NCBI GenBank assembly: GCA_026225945.1
Contig: JAMJFZ010004031.1
Location: forward strand, 4,768,001-4,832,000
Direction: 5' to 3'
DNA length: 64,000 bases
Source: Cricetomys ansorgei
Lineage: Eukaryota > Chordata > Mammalia > Rodentia > Nesomyidae
Shown: positions 23,217 to 33,500 of the stretch, in pieces
How positions within the stretch are numbered: the stretch's first letter is position 1
Layout: each line of letters opens with the position of its first letter
Program-made: the position numbers and the translations under genes
Notes under the pieces: generated by a model
The model's input: only the letters and a program-made list of their open reading frames with translations
The model's database searches: none
Told to the model about the DNA's origin: nothing

Positions 23217-23414
23217 GGGCTGTCGAGATGGCTCAGCAGTTAAGATCACCGACTGCTCTTCCAGAGGTCCTGCGTTCAATTCCCAGCAAGCACATGGTGG
23301 CCCACAACCATCTGTAATGGGATCGGATGCCCTCTTCTGGCATGTAGGTATATACGCAGCTAGAACACTCATACATAAAATACATAAATAAAAAGATAAA
23401 AAATAAAAAATAGA
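23217..23414 (+). mobile_element. B2 SINE inserted in a B1-ID dimer
   Basis: Classic B2: CGAGATGGCTCAGCAGTTAA, CTGCTCTTCCAGAGGTCCTG, TTCAATTCCCAGC, CACATGGTGGCCCACAACCA and GATGCCCTCTTCTGGCATG, then an AATAAA-rich A tail. Imperfect flanking repeats TTAGCCTGAG (left) and TTAGGCTGAG (right) fit a target-site duplication. A box and B box of the tRNA-derived pol III promoter are readable. Confidence 0.9.
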
Positions 23415-23416
23415 AT

Positions 23417-23540
23417 TTAGGCTGAGCAATTTTGTAATACCTCATCTGAAAGCTCATAGGGGAAGCTGTGGGTATATATATAGCTCTGACCAAGCTTGTC
23501 TAGTATGTGCAAAGCCCTGAATTCAAACCCCAGTACTGGG
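23417..23540 (+). mobile_element. B1-ID dimer, right part
   Basis: CTGAGCAATTTTGTAATACC and TCATCTGAAAG finish the B1, then an ID-like unit follows: TATAGCTCTGACCAAGCTTG, TCTAGTATGTGCAAAGCCC and AATTCAAACCCCAGTACTG. Confidence 0.6.
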
Positions 23541-24174
23541 GAGAACTGGTAGATGCAGTTCCTGATGCCTCCCTTGTTCCTCATTCACAGCAGCATAGCC
23601 AGGTCATCAGGACAGCCGGTGGACTGTCAGGAACCCATGGGGAAGAGAATGCAGGGTTCACTTCACAGCATGACACATCGGAGAAGTAATTACTCATCAG
23701 CACAGCAGCACTGCCCTCCTGAATCCCCATCATCTACTCCCATGTTCTTTTCTCACCGAGCCATCGGCATGAGATGTTCAAGAGATGGTTTGAGTCCCCT
23801 GCTGCTTTTCTGTACAACCCTGGGTTTGATTTAGTCACTGGTCAGATCCTTAGTGGCTGAAGAAATACCTGGGGTGTGCTTTTGTCGGAGTGTTTGTTAG
23901 GAATCCACTTTAGGGAGCTAATACCATAAACTCCCCTTCAGTGGAACTACTTCAACTGACAAGAAGCCTAGAGAGAAAATACTTCCACACAAAATTACAA
24001 AAAAGTATTGATATTTTAAACTTTATTTTAGAGAAGTGTTAAGAGTTGAGGGTCTGTCCGTATTGTTACTGTTAATGCCGCTGAGACAGAAATTTTGGCA
24101 ACCAATCGAAACAATGAGCTACCCTTACTTGTCATGATAGTATGCGGTTTCTCAGGAATATTATCAGCCTATCA
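23541..24174. other. Unassigned unique sequence
   Basis: Open frames at 23507-23834 are short and match nothing known. Confidence 0.4.
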
Positions 24175-24372
24175 ATATTTTTGTGTGCATGTGTGCATAC
24201 GCACATGTGTGTCATATATACGGGCACACACATGCCACATAGAGGTCAGAGGACAACTTGCAGAAGTCGGTTCTTTTCACCTATCTTGAGTGTTCTGGGG
24301 ATGAAATTTAGGTTATCAGTCTTGTCAGCAAATGCCTTTGCCCTGGAAGTCATCTTGCCTGCCAACCCATCT
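24175..24372 (-). mobile_element. B3 SINE
   Basis: Complement of B3: a GT/CA-rich start (GTGTGCATGTGTGCATACGC), AGAGGTCAGAGGACAACTTG, CAGAAGTCGGTTCTTTTCACC, TTATCAGTCTTGTCAGCAAA and CATCTTGCCTGCCAACCC as the tRNA-like head. Confidence 0.8.
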
Positions 24373-27300
24373 TCATATTATAAAAACCATGCATCAGCAT
24401 GGATGTGACAGCATTAAAGATTTGGGCCTGGTCTTATGACTTGGAGACTCAGTCAGCATGTAAACATAACCTTTCCTTTTTAAAAACTAGAAAGTGAGTA
24501 TTGGTCGAACCACAACCAAGTGTACTAGTTAGGACGATGAAAAGACCGTGTAGAGAATACAGGTATAGCAAACAGTGAATCCGTCTGTTGAAGAGTTCAC
24601 ATAGCATCTGTTCCTTGGAAAATGTCTACTTACCCATTCCTTCAGAGGCATGGTCTGTTAAGACACAAATGCACAATGTTTAGTAATGCAGTTATCCAAC
24701 ACTCTTTGACTCATCTGTTTTCAACCTGTGTCAAATACTGTGCTTCCCTTCCGTGTAGACTCAACGCCATGACTCCTCACACAGGATTTTTCACAGTATC
24801 TTCAGCTAGGAATCATTCTCTTCACTGTAAATATCTAAAGCGTTTAATATAAAAGTCTCTTTCTTACAGCAAAGTGTCTCCGCGTTTATGAAAACAGGGA
24901 CAGGTTAGACAGAAGCAGGACATAGTGGCGTGCTATTGCGCAACAGGGTGGCTATAAATTATGGTGATGGACAGTGCGTTTCAGAAAAGCTCAGATAAAA
25001 GATGCGGAATGATTTCACTGTGACGACATGGTAAATGTTTGAGAAGAACTTGAGTCAAACAATATATACTATATACGAACATCAAAATACCACAATACGA
25101 TTTTGTTTCCTCTGTTAGTTAAAAATAAAGGCAAAATGTAGAAAAACAATGGCTACAAAATTCCTTTTCTTTCAAAATAAAATCCCTTAGTCTTTGTTTT
25201 CAGAGGATGAACAGTAATAGTAATGCTAATTTTTCAAAGTGCCAAACATTGTAGGCATTAGAAGATGCCTGAACGTTTGACAGCTGTTATGATGGAATTC
25301 ATTATATTTATCATAGCTTGATGTTTTCAGAATCCAGATTCAAAACGGTGATAAGATACTATGAGACTGATCATCCCGCTGCTTCACGTGTACACGCCCT
25401 GCTACCTACAGGTGTCATCTTTAGGTAGCCACACAGACGACTGCAGATTTGAAATGTGGTAGATGGACTTCACACTGTGACGTATTCAGATCTACTAGGT
25501 GATTTACACGTAGAAAGACGTCTCTCACGTGCTTTAGATGCTTAAGTCTAAATATAGAACATTTGTACTATGCCATAAGGGGAAGACCACAGAGCAAGGC
25601 AAATTCTGGAATGAGTCCCAAAGATAATAGCTGTAAACATTAACCATGTCAGGACATACTGCATCCCCCACAGTGGTAAGTTACTTTTCTCACAACCGTG
25701 TCAGAATACCTCGCAGAAACAAATTGAGGAATGGTTCACTGTGGCTTGTGTCCATCACTGCAGAGAAGGCTGCTGGCCAGAGCAGCACTAGCTTGGACAA
25801 CAGGCATGCAGGATAGATAGTTACATTGTCTCCACAGTTGAGCAGAGACTAATGTTGGTGCTCAGCCAGCTTTCTCCCTTTCCTTCAGTCTGTGGTCTCA
25901 GCCCATGAAATACTGCGGCCACATCCAAGGTGGGCCTTCTTTTTAACGCCCTCTGGAAGGGTCTCCTCACTGCATCTCCCAGGTGTGTCTCCCAGGTGGT
26001 TCTCAGTACTGTGAAGCTGACACTCAGGGTTAGCCCTCACACCACTCTGTCTTTGTGGAGCAGGGAATATATAAAAAAGCACACGAACAACTGCCCCACA
26101 GACCGCAGAGGAAGCCAGTAGTCATCTCAGGAATAAGAAAACAAGCTCATCTGAATGAATTGTAAAAGTTTGGCTGTATTTTTAAGATATCTTCCTCCTG
26201 AAAGTAGTTTAAATTTCCTAAGTATTTTTGAGTTCTCCAAACTTTGATTTTGTTAACTATGTCTTCATCCTCAAACATCTAATTCAGATTTTACTAACCA
26301 CATGCTAGGTTGCAACAGAATCTACTGAAGTTACCATGGCAACCATTGGTGTTTCTTTTTGCTAACTTGGATTTTTTTTTTTTTTTTTTTTTTCGGGATT
26401 CACTCTTTTTCAGATCTTGAATTCTAGTGAAGATTTCTATTTCTTCACATTGGGAGGAGATGAATTAATCTTTTCAGCACTCTTTGTGTGCTGTGGATTT
26501 TTTGTCCTGGGTCACTCCAACTTAGACCTTGAAATAGAAGTCAAGGGGGAAACGCCTATGGAGCAAGCAATAATATTACCGACTCTTTCCTCTTATTCCT
26601 TCCATGACTATATGACAAGACTATAAAAGATACTGTATTTCTGTCTTGTGACAATTTTCAGGTTACATTAAAACACACATGTAGATGGCGTTAGGAAATG
26701 GTTTGTGTCAATAGGATTCTTGAATAATTGGCACCGATATCTTGGTGCATCAGTTATGTGGCGCCCTCTCTGTGGTGACACAGGAAAGCAGACTGAAGGG
26801 CTGATGTCAGCATCATTTCATGAGCTTTCGGAGGTAACTGTGCGTGATGCTGTACATTTGCATTTTCAGCACTGGCATCATATCAGACCGCAAGCTGCAA
26901 AAGTCATCAAAGCAGTGCCCCCTTCATTAATTTGGGTACTACCACACTGTTTAAAAGTGTTACTGGACCTTTGAATACAAGACGACACCAAACCAACCAT
27001 CAACACATTTTAATTGTGGCCGTTAACTACTGTCGGCAGCATTTTTCTAAAGAGACAGATAAGATACCTGACATAGGGCGCTGTGGTAAAAAAAAACTAG
27101 AAAGAGTTTTGGAACTAGGATCTGAGTAGAGCCTGGTAGGATCATGAGAAACGAGACGGAGAACCTGAGTTTCCTTGAGCAGACTCAGTAAAAATATGAA
27201 CATTGTTAGGGTCTCAGTCTCGCGGGGAGCGGAAGGAACGTGGATCCTTGTCACACACTAGCCAAAAGCCCACTGGAGTTCCTGTTGGTGACTTGGAAGA

Positions 27301-27785
27301 CAGAACTTTCGAAGGAATTGAGGATCTAGCTAAGGAAATTTCTAAGCTAAGGGTGACCTGTTCCTGTTACTGCCTTGATTGAAATGTTAGAGGAGAAGTA
27401 AACTAGCAGACCGAAAGGGAACTAGGGCTTCATTGTTTGGGAACGTCTCAGCCTATTCAAATGACAAAATGTTCAGAATTAAGAATCTGCTTATGAAATT
27501 ATGGCATGGGAAGAAAAGGCATACAGGATACAGCTGTGAAACTCTTTGCTGAAATTTTAAAAATTTAAAGCTCAAAAGACTAGTGTTTCATCGTAAGGGT
27601 TTAAAGGTATGCCTCACATATCTTTCTGCTTAAATTAGAGGTTATCTAATTCTAACTCGTAAATAAGGTCTTTAGACAGAAAAGGCTTAACCCATAACCA
27701 CACTTAGATACAACCTCTCTGCACTGCTGAGTATCACTGTACCTTCTATGAGACTCAACAAAGTTCTTGAGAAAAATGTATCATC
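24373..27785. other. 3.4 kb unique stretch with CpG-retaining segments
   Basis: No SINE or LINE recognised; a T19-type run lies at about 26371-26393. CpGs are unusually frequent for AT-rich rodent DNA at 24841-25101 (10), 25321-25540 (9) and 26700-27430 (about 18). No convincing exon: open frames stay under 90 codons. Confidence 0.45.
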
Positions 27786-27992
27786 AAGAACACTGCTGGC
27801 AGGGGCTGAGAGATGGCTCAGCGGTTAAGATCACTGGCTGCTTCTTCCAGAGGGCCCAGGCTCAATTCCCAAGACCCACGTGGCAGCTCACAATTGTCTT
27901 TAACTCCAGTTCCAGGAAATCTGACACTCTCACACCAATGCACATAAAATAGAATTAATTTTTTTTTTTTTTTAAAAAAGAACATTGCCAGC
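27786..27992 (+). mobile_element. B2/B3-family SINE with target-site duplication
   Basis: The body (27801-27977) reads GAGAGATGGCTCAGCGGTTA, GGCTGCTTCTTCCAGAGGGC, CTCAATTCCCAAGACCC, CGTGGCAGCTCACAATTGTC and AACTCCAGTTCCAGGAAATC, with a T14-A6 tail. It is bounded by AAGAACACTGCTGGC (27786-27800) and AAGAACATTGCCAGC (27978-27992), matching at 12 of 15 positions: a decayed target-site duplication. Confidence 0.85.
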
Positions 27993-29054
27993 TTGGACTG
28001 CTGGGAATGAAGAAAGCACAAGGAGAAAGGAGGCTGTTAGATACCAACATTTTCCTTCCAGGCAGAGGGATAGTAGAGATAGTGCCAATCAAATACAGGC
28101 TACTGTTCATGAAAGAGGAAGTGGGGGCTTCTGGGCGAGAGTCTAGCCTGTTCAACACTTTGACTGGGCCTGGGGAGAGCCTTGGCAGAAGAATCAATTA
28201 AGTTCACTCAGGCTTATGATCTATCAAACTACAAGATCATCTGAGTGCTCAGAACCACTGAGTTCGTTGGCGATTGGTTATGTAGGAACCTAGTACAAAT
28301 CTTGATGAGTAGAATGTAGTGCATGTTAATTAGGAGAAAGATCAAGTGGTTATTCAAGATCTGTGTGTTCACCCACTCCTACGGCCCTGAGCAGATGCTT
28401 CTACTGAAAGCCACGTCTCGAAAGGCTGTATTTTCAAGATGACGTCTATTAAGTTATAAATGCATTTTTCCACTTCATGTCAATTTCCGTGTACACGATA
28501 CTAAAGTATACGTCATGTCTCTTTGGGGCCAGAGTTGAACATAGCATTATGAAATATCTTCTGTCTTCCTTACATTATTTTATATCCTTCCATGACTTGG
28601 CTACTCTATAAAAATACTGAACATCAACTCAAATCTGCAGGATTGCTTTAAAGAGGAAAACCATCAGGGACAATTCTGTTTTCACACTCTAGATTTTGTT
28701 ACATCAGAAGATAATTAAGTCTGTAAGTAGGAGAAAATGGTGTAACCTGTGTTCAAATTGTTTGGCTGTCTGGGACAGCAGGCTAGGCTTATGAGATTGG
28801 CCAAGTCGATGCTCCAGGGCATACCAACCTGAATCATTTTGTTTCTTTCAGATCAATAGAAGGAGATATAGGGAGGAAAGACACAGAGTCGGGCACTAAG
28901 TTGATATGCTAAGGATTTGCTAAAACACTAGAAAAAGTTAAGCCATGGGACAAAGTGTGGGGTGAATATGCTCTTAGAAGAAATCAATGCTTGCTACAAT
29001 ACGGTTTCATAAGGGAGTACATAATTTTGTATTCTGGTATTAAGGTATACTACA
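27993..29054. other. Unique stretch, CpG-retaining in part
   Basis: From 28261 to 28511 there are 9 CpGs. GGCAGAGGGATAG near 28060 hints at a very old L2 piece. No gene seen. Confidence 0.4.
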
Positions 29055-29450
29055 CTAGTCAGGGTTCAGCTGCAGAGAGTAAATCCATATTACTAATTCA
29101 AGAAGGGATTCATTAGAGCATATCAAATGCCTTGCAAAATAGTTAAGATTGCTTAAACATAATTGGTAGCTTGAGTCTCCTGAAGCTCTTTCACAGAACT
29201 GGACTGCCGGCTGCTACTGCTTCCAGTGGGCTGTGTCACCTCCCGGCACCTCTAATACAACCCACTCACCCCAACCAGGGCCTTGCACCCCACTTTTATC
29301 TATGGGAAATATCACTTTTCTTAGTTGGTGAGACCTGAAACATACCTGGAACTGGACAGCAAGTGCACATAGGAGAGGTAGCTTTCAAGTGGGGCAGAAA
29401 GGGCTATCACAACTTTGGTAGAGCTGGTGAACAGTTCACAGTGACCCCCT
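29055..29450 (-). mobile_element. Possible ERVL-type LTR relic
   Basis: ACTAGTCAGGGTTCAGCTGC, AGAAGGGATTCATTAGAGC, GGACTGCCGGCTGCTACTGC and AAGTGGGGCAGAAAGGGC resemble the complement of old ERVL-class LTRs that begin with a GTCAGGGTT block. Boundaries and family uncertain. Confidence 0.3.
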
Positions 29451-31249
29451 TGCCCACAGCGAGAGAGTCCTAATGATTTAAATTAACCAGACCAGGAGAA
29501 TTGTTTCATTAGAGAGGCCATTCTTTTCTGGGCGGCAGCAATAAAAAGATCAAATACCTAAAAATGATTTTCCTTAGAATGTTCCTAATTTTCAGGCTAT
29601 ACTGAAAAATACTTAATTTTTTTTTTAAATTAAAATCTCTATTGTGTGATCTTAAATGGAGATCATCTAATTTTTACTTTTTTTTAATTGGCGTTTATTC
29701 GCGCCTTTGTAAAATTTACCTCATCGTATCGTCACGGATCTTTAAAGTGTTCTAGTCAATTCTAATCTGTGGCTAAAATTCACCTCTGTCATCTTTGACA
29801 ATGGCTCTGTGTCACGGTTTGGTAACATAGTGTTGTCCTCCTCATAGACATATTTTGGCAACGCACTGCCTCATTATCTGAACGAGCTTCAAAAATACTG
29901 ATGTCAAAAATAGCCTCAGCGTACAATGGGCTCGCAGCAATGAGGGCAGATTTAGTAACTGAGTCAGCCATAGGCCAACTGCCATTTGCTGGCTGCAGTC
30001 ATATGTTAGGGTGTTATTTTCTGTGACTTACACCCAGAACGGGTTTAGATATAGGTTGTTACAAAGAAGACTAGAAATCAGTAGTGGACAATCTCTTCCC
30101 AGCATTCCCAAAACAGTAGGTATTATAGTAAGTCTGGGGCTGGCATGACAATGGCTAATTTAGCGTCGCTGCCACTTGAGAATGCTGCACCCTTTGAAAT
30201 TACTTTGAGTATTGTTTCTTAGTGGAACCTGGTGGAGTTAACTGCTTCTCATTCTAGGGCTTATTTGGATTTACTCTGATGAGTGCCAAACGAAATTGAA
30301 ATGACAACTTCTTAACAACAACAGAAAATGACTAATCTGAACCAACTGTTAATCTGTACTAGTTAACTACTGGCTAGAAGGAGAGCAGAAGCAGGCTTAA
30401 AGCAAGTAATCAGGCGCCTGGTGTTGAGTGTTCTTTTCTGTGTAACCTTTGCTCTTCCTTAGTATGAATAACTTACTAACTTCTTTGGAAACGTAATTTC
30501 TTTGGTCATCTCTACCTTCGGGATTGCTCAACTTTGACAAAGATGAAAAAATATGTGGATTGTTTTGCTTCCCCAAACCTCCACCTCTTCCAGTCATATT
30601 TATATACCCTGAAATTGGAGACGGTGACACGTTCGCCCTGCTATCTTAACAGTAGCTTAGTGATTAGATAGAAGGACAGCCCTTATTATGGTCACCATGT
30701 GCTCAGACTCTCTTAATCTCTGTCTACTGACAGCCTTCCTTGCAGTCTGGGTTTGGATGATAAATATCCTGGTCTCCCTAGTTAGGACAGAAATGGGTTA
30801 AATATTGGTGTAAAATATGGGAACTGTCTCTGAAAATATCAGTTATAGCTGTATGTTCATAGAATCCAGATTTTTCTCATTAATAATCACAGGGGCAAAA
30901 TTGCCTGGTTGACACTTGAGTCTGTAGCAACTCTTGAGAGCTGGTTTATCTATCGAGAGTGCTTTCAAGTATTTAAACAGCCATTTGTATTTGCATGCAT
31001 GAAAGTAAAATGACTCAGAATTCTTGTGGATTTACAATAAGTGAGAGTTTACTTTCCACAGTAATTTTAGAGAAGGTTTGCTAATGAGAATTCTTACAAT
31101 TTAGAAACATATATGGAAATTGGATAATACATATTCAAGGTAGACTTTTTTTGAAAGTAACCTTTTAACCAATTAACATTTATCCACTATTTTTCATGAA
31201 ACTGTCTCATTTTAAGATTTATTCAGATTTTTAAAGTATTTTTGTTTTG
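29451..31249. other. Unique stretch with a CpG-retaining segment
   Basis: 29691-29940 carries 11 CpGs in 250 bases at low GC, including TTCGCGCC and a TCGTATCGTCACGG run. No repeat or exon recognised. Confidence 0.45.
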
Positions 31250-31394
31250 AAATTAAAATATAAGTACATAGTAGTCTTCCCTCTCTTTTTCTGTCCGATC
31301 CTATCTATGAACTGCTTCTCCTCTTACGCTCTCTAAAATTCCTGGCATCTATTTCTTAATTATTGCTACACATAGACACGTGTGTCTATGTATA

Positions 31395-31448
<54 letters not shown>

Positions 31449-31612
31449 TATATGCATAGCCTGCTCATTCTGTATAAAGTTTCTTGTATGTATATGATTT
31501 CAGGTCTGACAATGTGGCATTGGCTAACCACTTTGTGGCTCTTCCTTGAGGAAAACTATTTCTCCTTCTCTCAGCATTCCTTAGTTGCCTGTAGTAATAA
31601 TGTCTAAGGATA
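31250..31612 (-). mobile_element. L1 (Lx-type) 3' end fragment
   Basis: Complement of the same 3' UTR seen at 11.3 kb: TTTCTTAATTATTGCTACAC, CTGCTCATTCTGTATAAAG, ATGATTTCAGGTCTGAC, GTGGCTCTTCCTTGAGGAAA, TCTCTCAGCATTCCTTAG and TTGCCTGTAG. A (TA)n has expanded within it. Confidence 0.75.
31399..31436. repeat. (TA)n microsatellite inside the L1 fragment
   Basis: About 19 TA units, preceded at 31370-31391 by a near-perfect palindrome and followed by CACACATATACATATATGCATA. Confidence 0.97.
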
Positions 31613-32319
31613 GTATCATTGCTAGTAATTGCTGGTAAAGAAAAAGTATCTAAATGGAAAATATTTGAAATACTTGTGAGCAGAGCAAAAATCAATAGAG
31701 TAGACTTCTTTCCTGGTACTGCAATTTTCTTTTTCATTTATACTTTCTGAAGGCTATTTTCTGTTACGTTTCAGTGTTTATTATAGTTTTTTTTTTTAAA
31801 TGTTTCTTGCCTCAAACCAAGTTTTCATTTTCAGTCATAGCTCGTAATTCATGTTTATCATAATTGAAAACAATATTAATATTTCGCAGAAATTTAATTG
31901 AGTCATAAAGCAGTTGTTCCCTTTGTCTGCTCTCCTGACAGTGCCTTTCTGTGATGGATTGAATATATAAAGTGGCCAGAAAGCTGACATTAGCATTCGC
32001 AGTGTTCACTTGTGAGATACTTCACAGAAGGTTGAGCAAGGGATTAAGAAGACATTAGGGTATGCTACTGATAAAGTAAGACAGAAAAGAGCCAAATATT
32101 TGACCATTTCGACTTTCCAGGCTCTTCTGTAAGCAGTTAAGACCTCCAGCTTTTAGGTGGCACTAATGTATTTCAGGTTGAAGGGGTTTTGTTTTTGTTT
32201 TTATTTTCCTGCCTTGTTAATAATTAAATAATCCAGTAATTCCATTGGGACCATGAAATTCCAGAACACAATTCCAAAAGCATTCTTATAGAATGTCTGT
32301 TTCTGTCATTGATTTCCTG
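31613..32319. other. Unassigned AT-rich sequence
   Basis: No element recognised. Short frames here are in AT-rich DNA and unsupported. Confidence 0.4.
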
Positions 32320-32680
32320 AGCTGGGAAGATGGCTTGGTGGTTAGGTGGTTGCTACAGAAGGGTGAGGACTGGTGTTCAGCTCCTCAGAACCCATGTAAA
32401 TGCCATGTTAGCATGGCAGCCTGCCAATAATCCTGGTCTCAGAAGACTGATAGAAGGGATCCCCAGAGAATGCTGGCTAGTGAGACTCACCATTATTGGC
32501 AAGCTCTGCATTTGATTGAGAGACCTGCCTCACTGAATCAGGTGAAGAGTGATCGGGAATGATTCATATCAACCTCGGACCATCATATGCACAGGCACTC
32601 ACACAGGAGTGTGCCAGCACACATTCAAGCAGGCATACATCCATATGCGCATAGTACACACACACACAGGCAGATGGAAA
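32320..32680 (+). mobile_element. B4 SINE, near full length
   Basis: GAGCTGGGAAGATGGCTTGG, GGTGTTCAGCTCCTCAGAAC, CAGCCTGCCAATAATCCTGG, AGAGACCTGCCTCACTGAAT, ATCAACCTCGGACCATCATA and a CA-rich end follow the B4 order from tRNA-like head to tail. Confidence 0.75.
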
Positions 32681-33409
32681 GAGAAGACACACAGTATTCA
32701 AAGATATCATACTGTACTTCCTTCCAGTGTTCTTCTTCCCAGTTACTACATATCAGCACTTCCTACAATGGTGTTTGATGCTAGTGAAGAGATGATAGGG
32801 GTTAGTCACAATGCCAGACTTAGTTTTCAGCTTGTCAGTTAGTGTACTGAGAGCCAGATGGAGGGTTCTGTGCAGAGTTGACAGAACGGTGTATTTAAGC
32901 CATGCTTTCATAAAGACTTGAGTTATAGTGGCCGCTGCTGTTCTTATGAGTTAATAAAAATGGTGATTGTTTATTTGTGCTTTCTTTTTTAGGCAGACAT
33001 GTTTGCTTGTGTGAACAGCAGAGGAAAGGAATTCAGGGAGGTCCTTATTGCTTCACTGCTCAGGTTCATGTGCCATCTAGAAGACAGTAAAGCGGGGGAG
33101 GGAGAAAGCTGGTGGGTGCGCCTGGTAGTGCTGAGATCTACTTTGTCTGTATAGAAATGAACCTCTTTATCCTTGGTGAATGCAATTGTGTGCAAGTTTC
33201 CATGGTGTGATTTTTGAAAAGACTAACTTAAAGTCCTAGGATATCCATTTGATTGCTGTGGATAGCATTCCATTTTGACACTGTGGATCATAGAATAGAC
33301 TCTGAGCCTATTATCCGTCCAGGAAAAGAAACTGAGATGATGCTTGAGTCACTGGGACAGAAAGACTCTAGAATCGAGGTGACCTCGTGGCATGGTTCCT
33401 GCAGGGAGA
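32681..33409. other. Unassigned unique sequence
   Basis: No repeat or exon recognised. Confidence 0.4.
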
Positions 33410-33500
33410 TAGAGTTCAGCCCACACTTCTGACCTTGAGTAAATCTTCCAGAGGCTCTACTGGAGCCTCAGTTTATCTGTCAGTGAGGACATGTCAACAC
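33410..33500 (+). mobile_element. MIR core fragment
   Basis: TTCTGACCTTGAGTAAATC, then GGAGCCTCAGTTTATCTGTCAG, match the MIR core (GTGACCTTGGGCAAGTC ... GAGCCTCAGTTTCCTCATCTG). Confidence 0.55.

Noticed and set aside
23217..23300. tRNA-like A box and B box sequences
   Set aside because: They belong to B2, B4 and ID SINE heads, not to functional tRNA genes; no cloverleaf with a matching acceptor stem was found.
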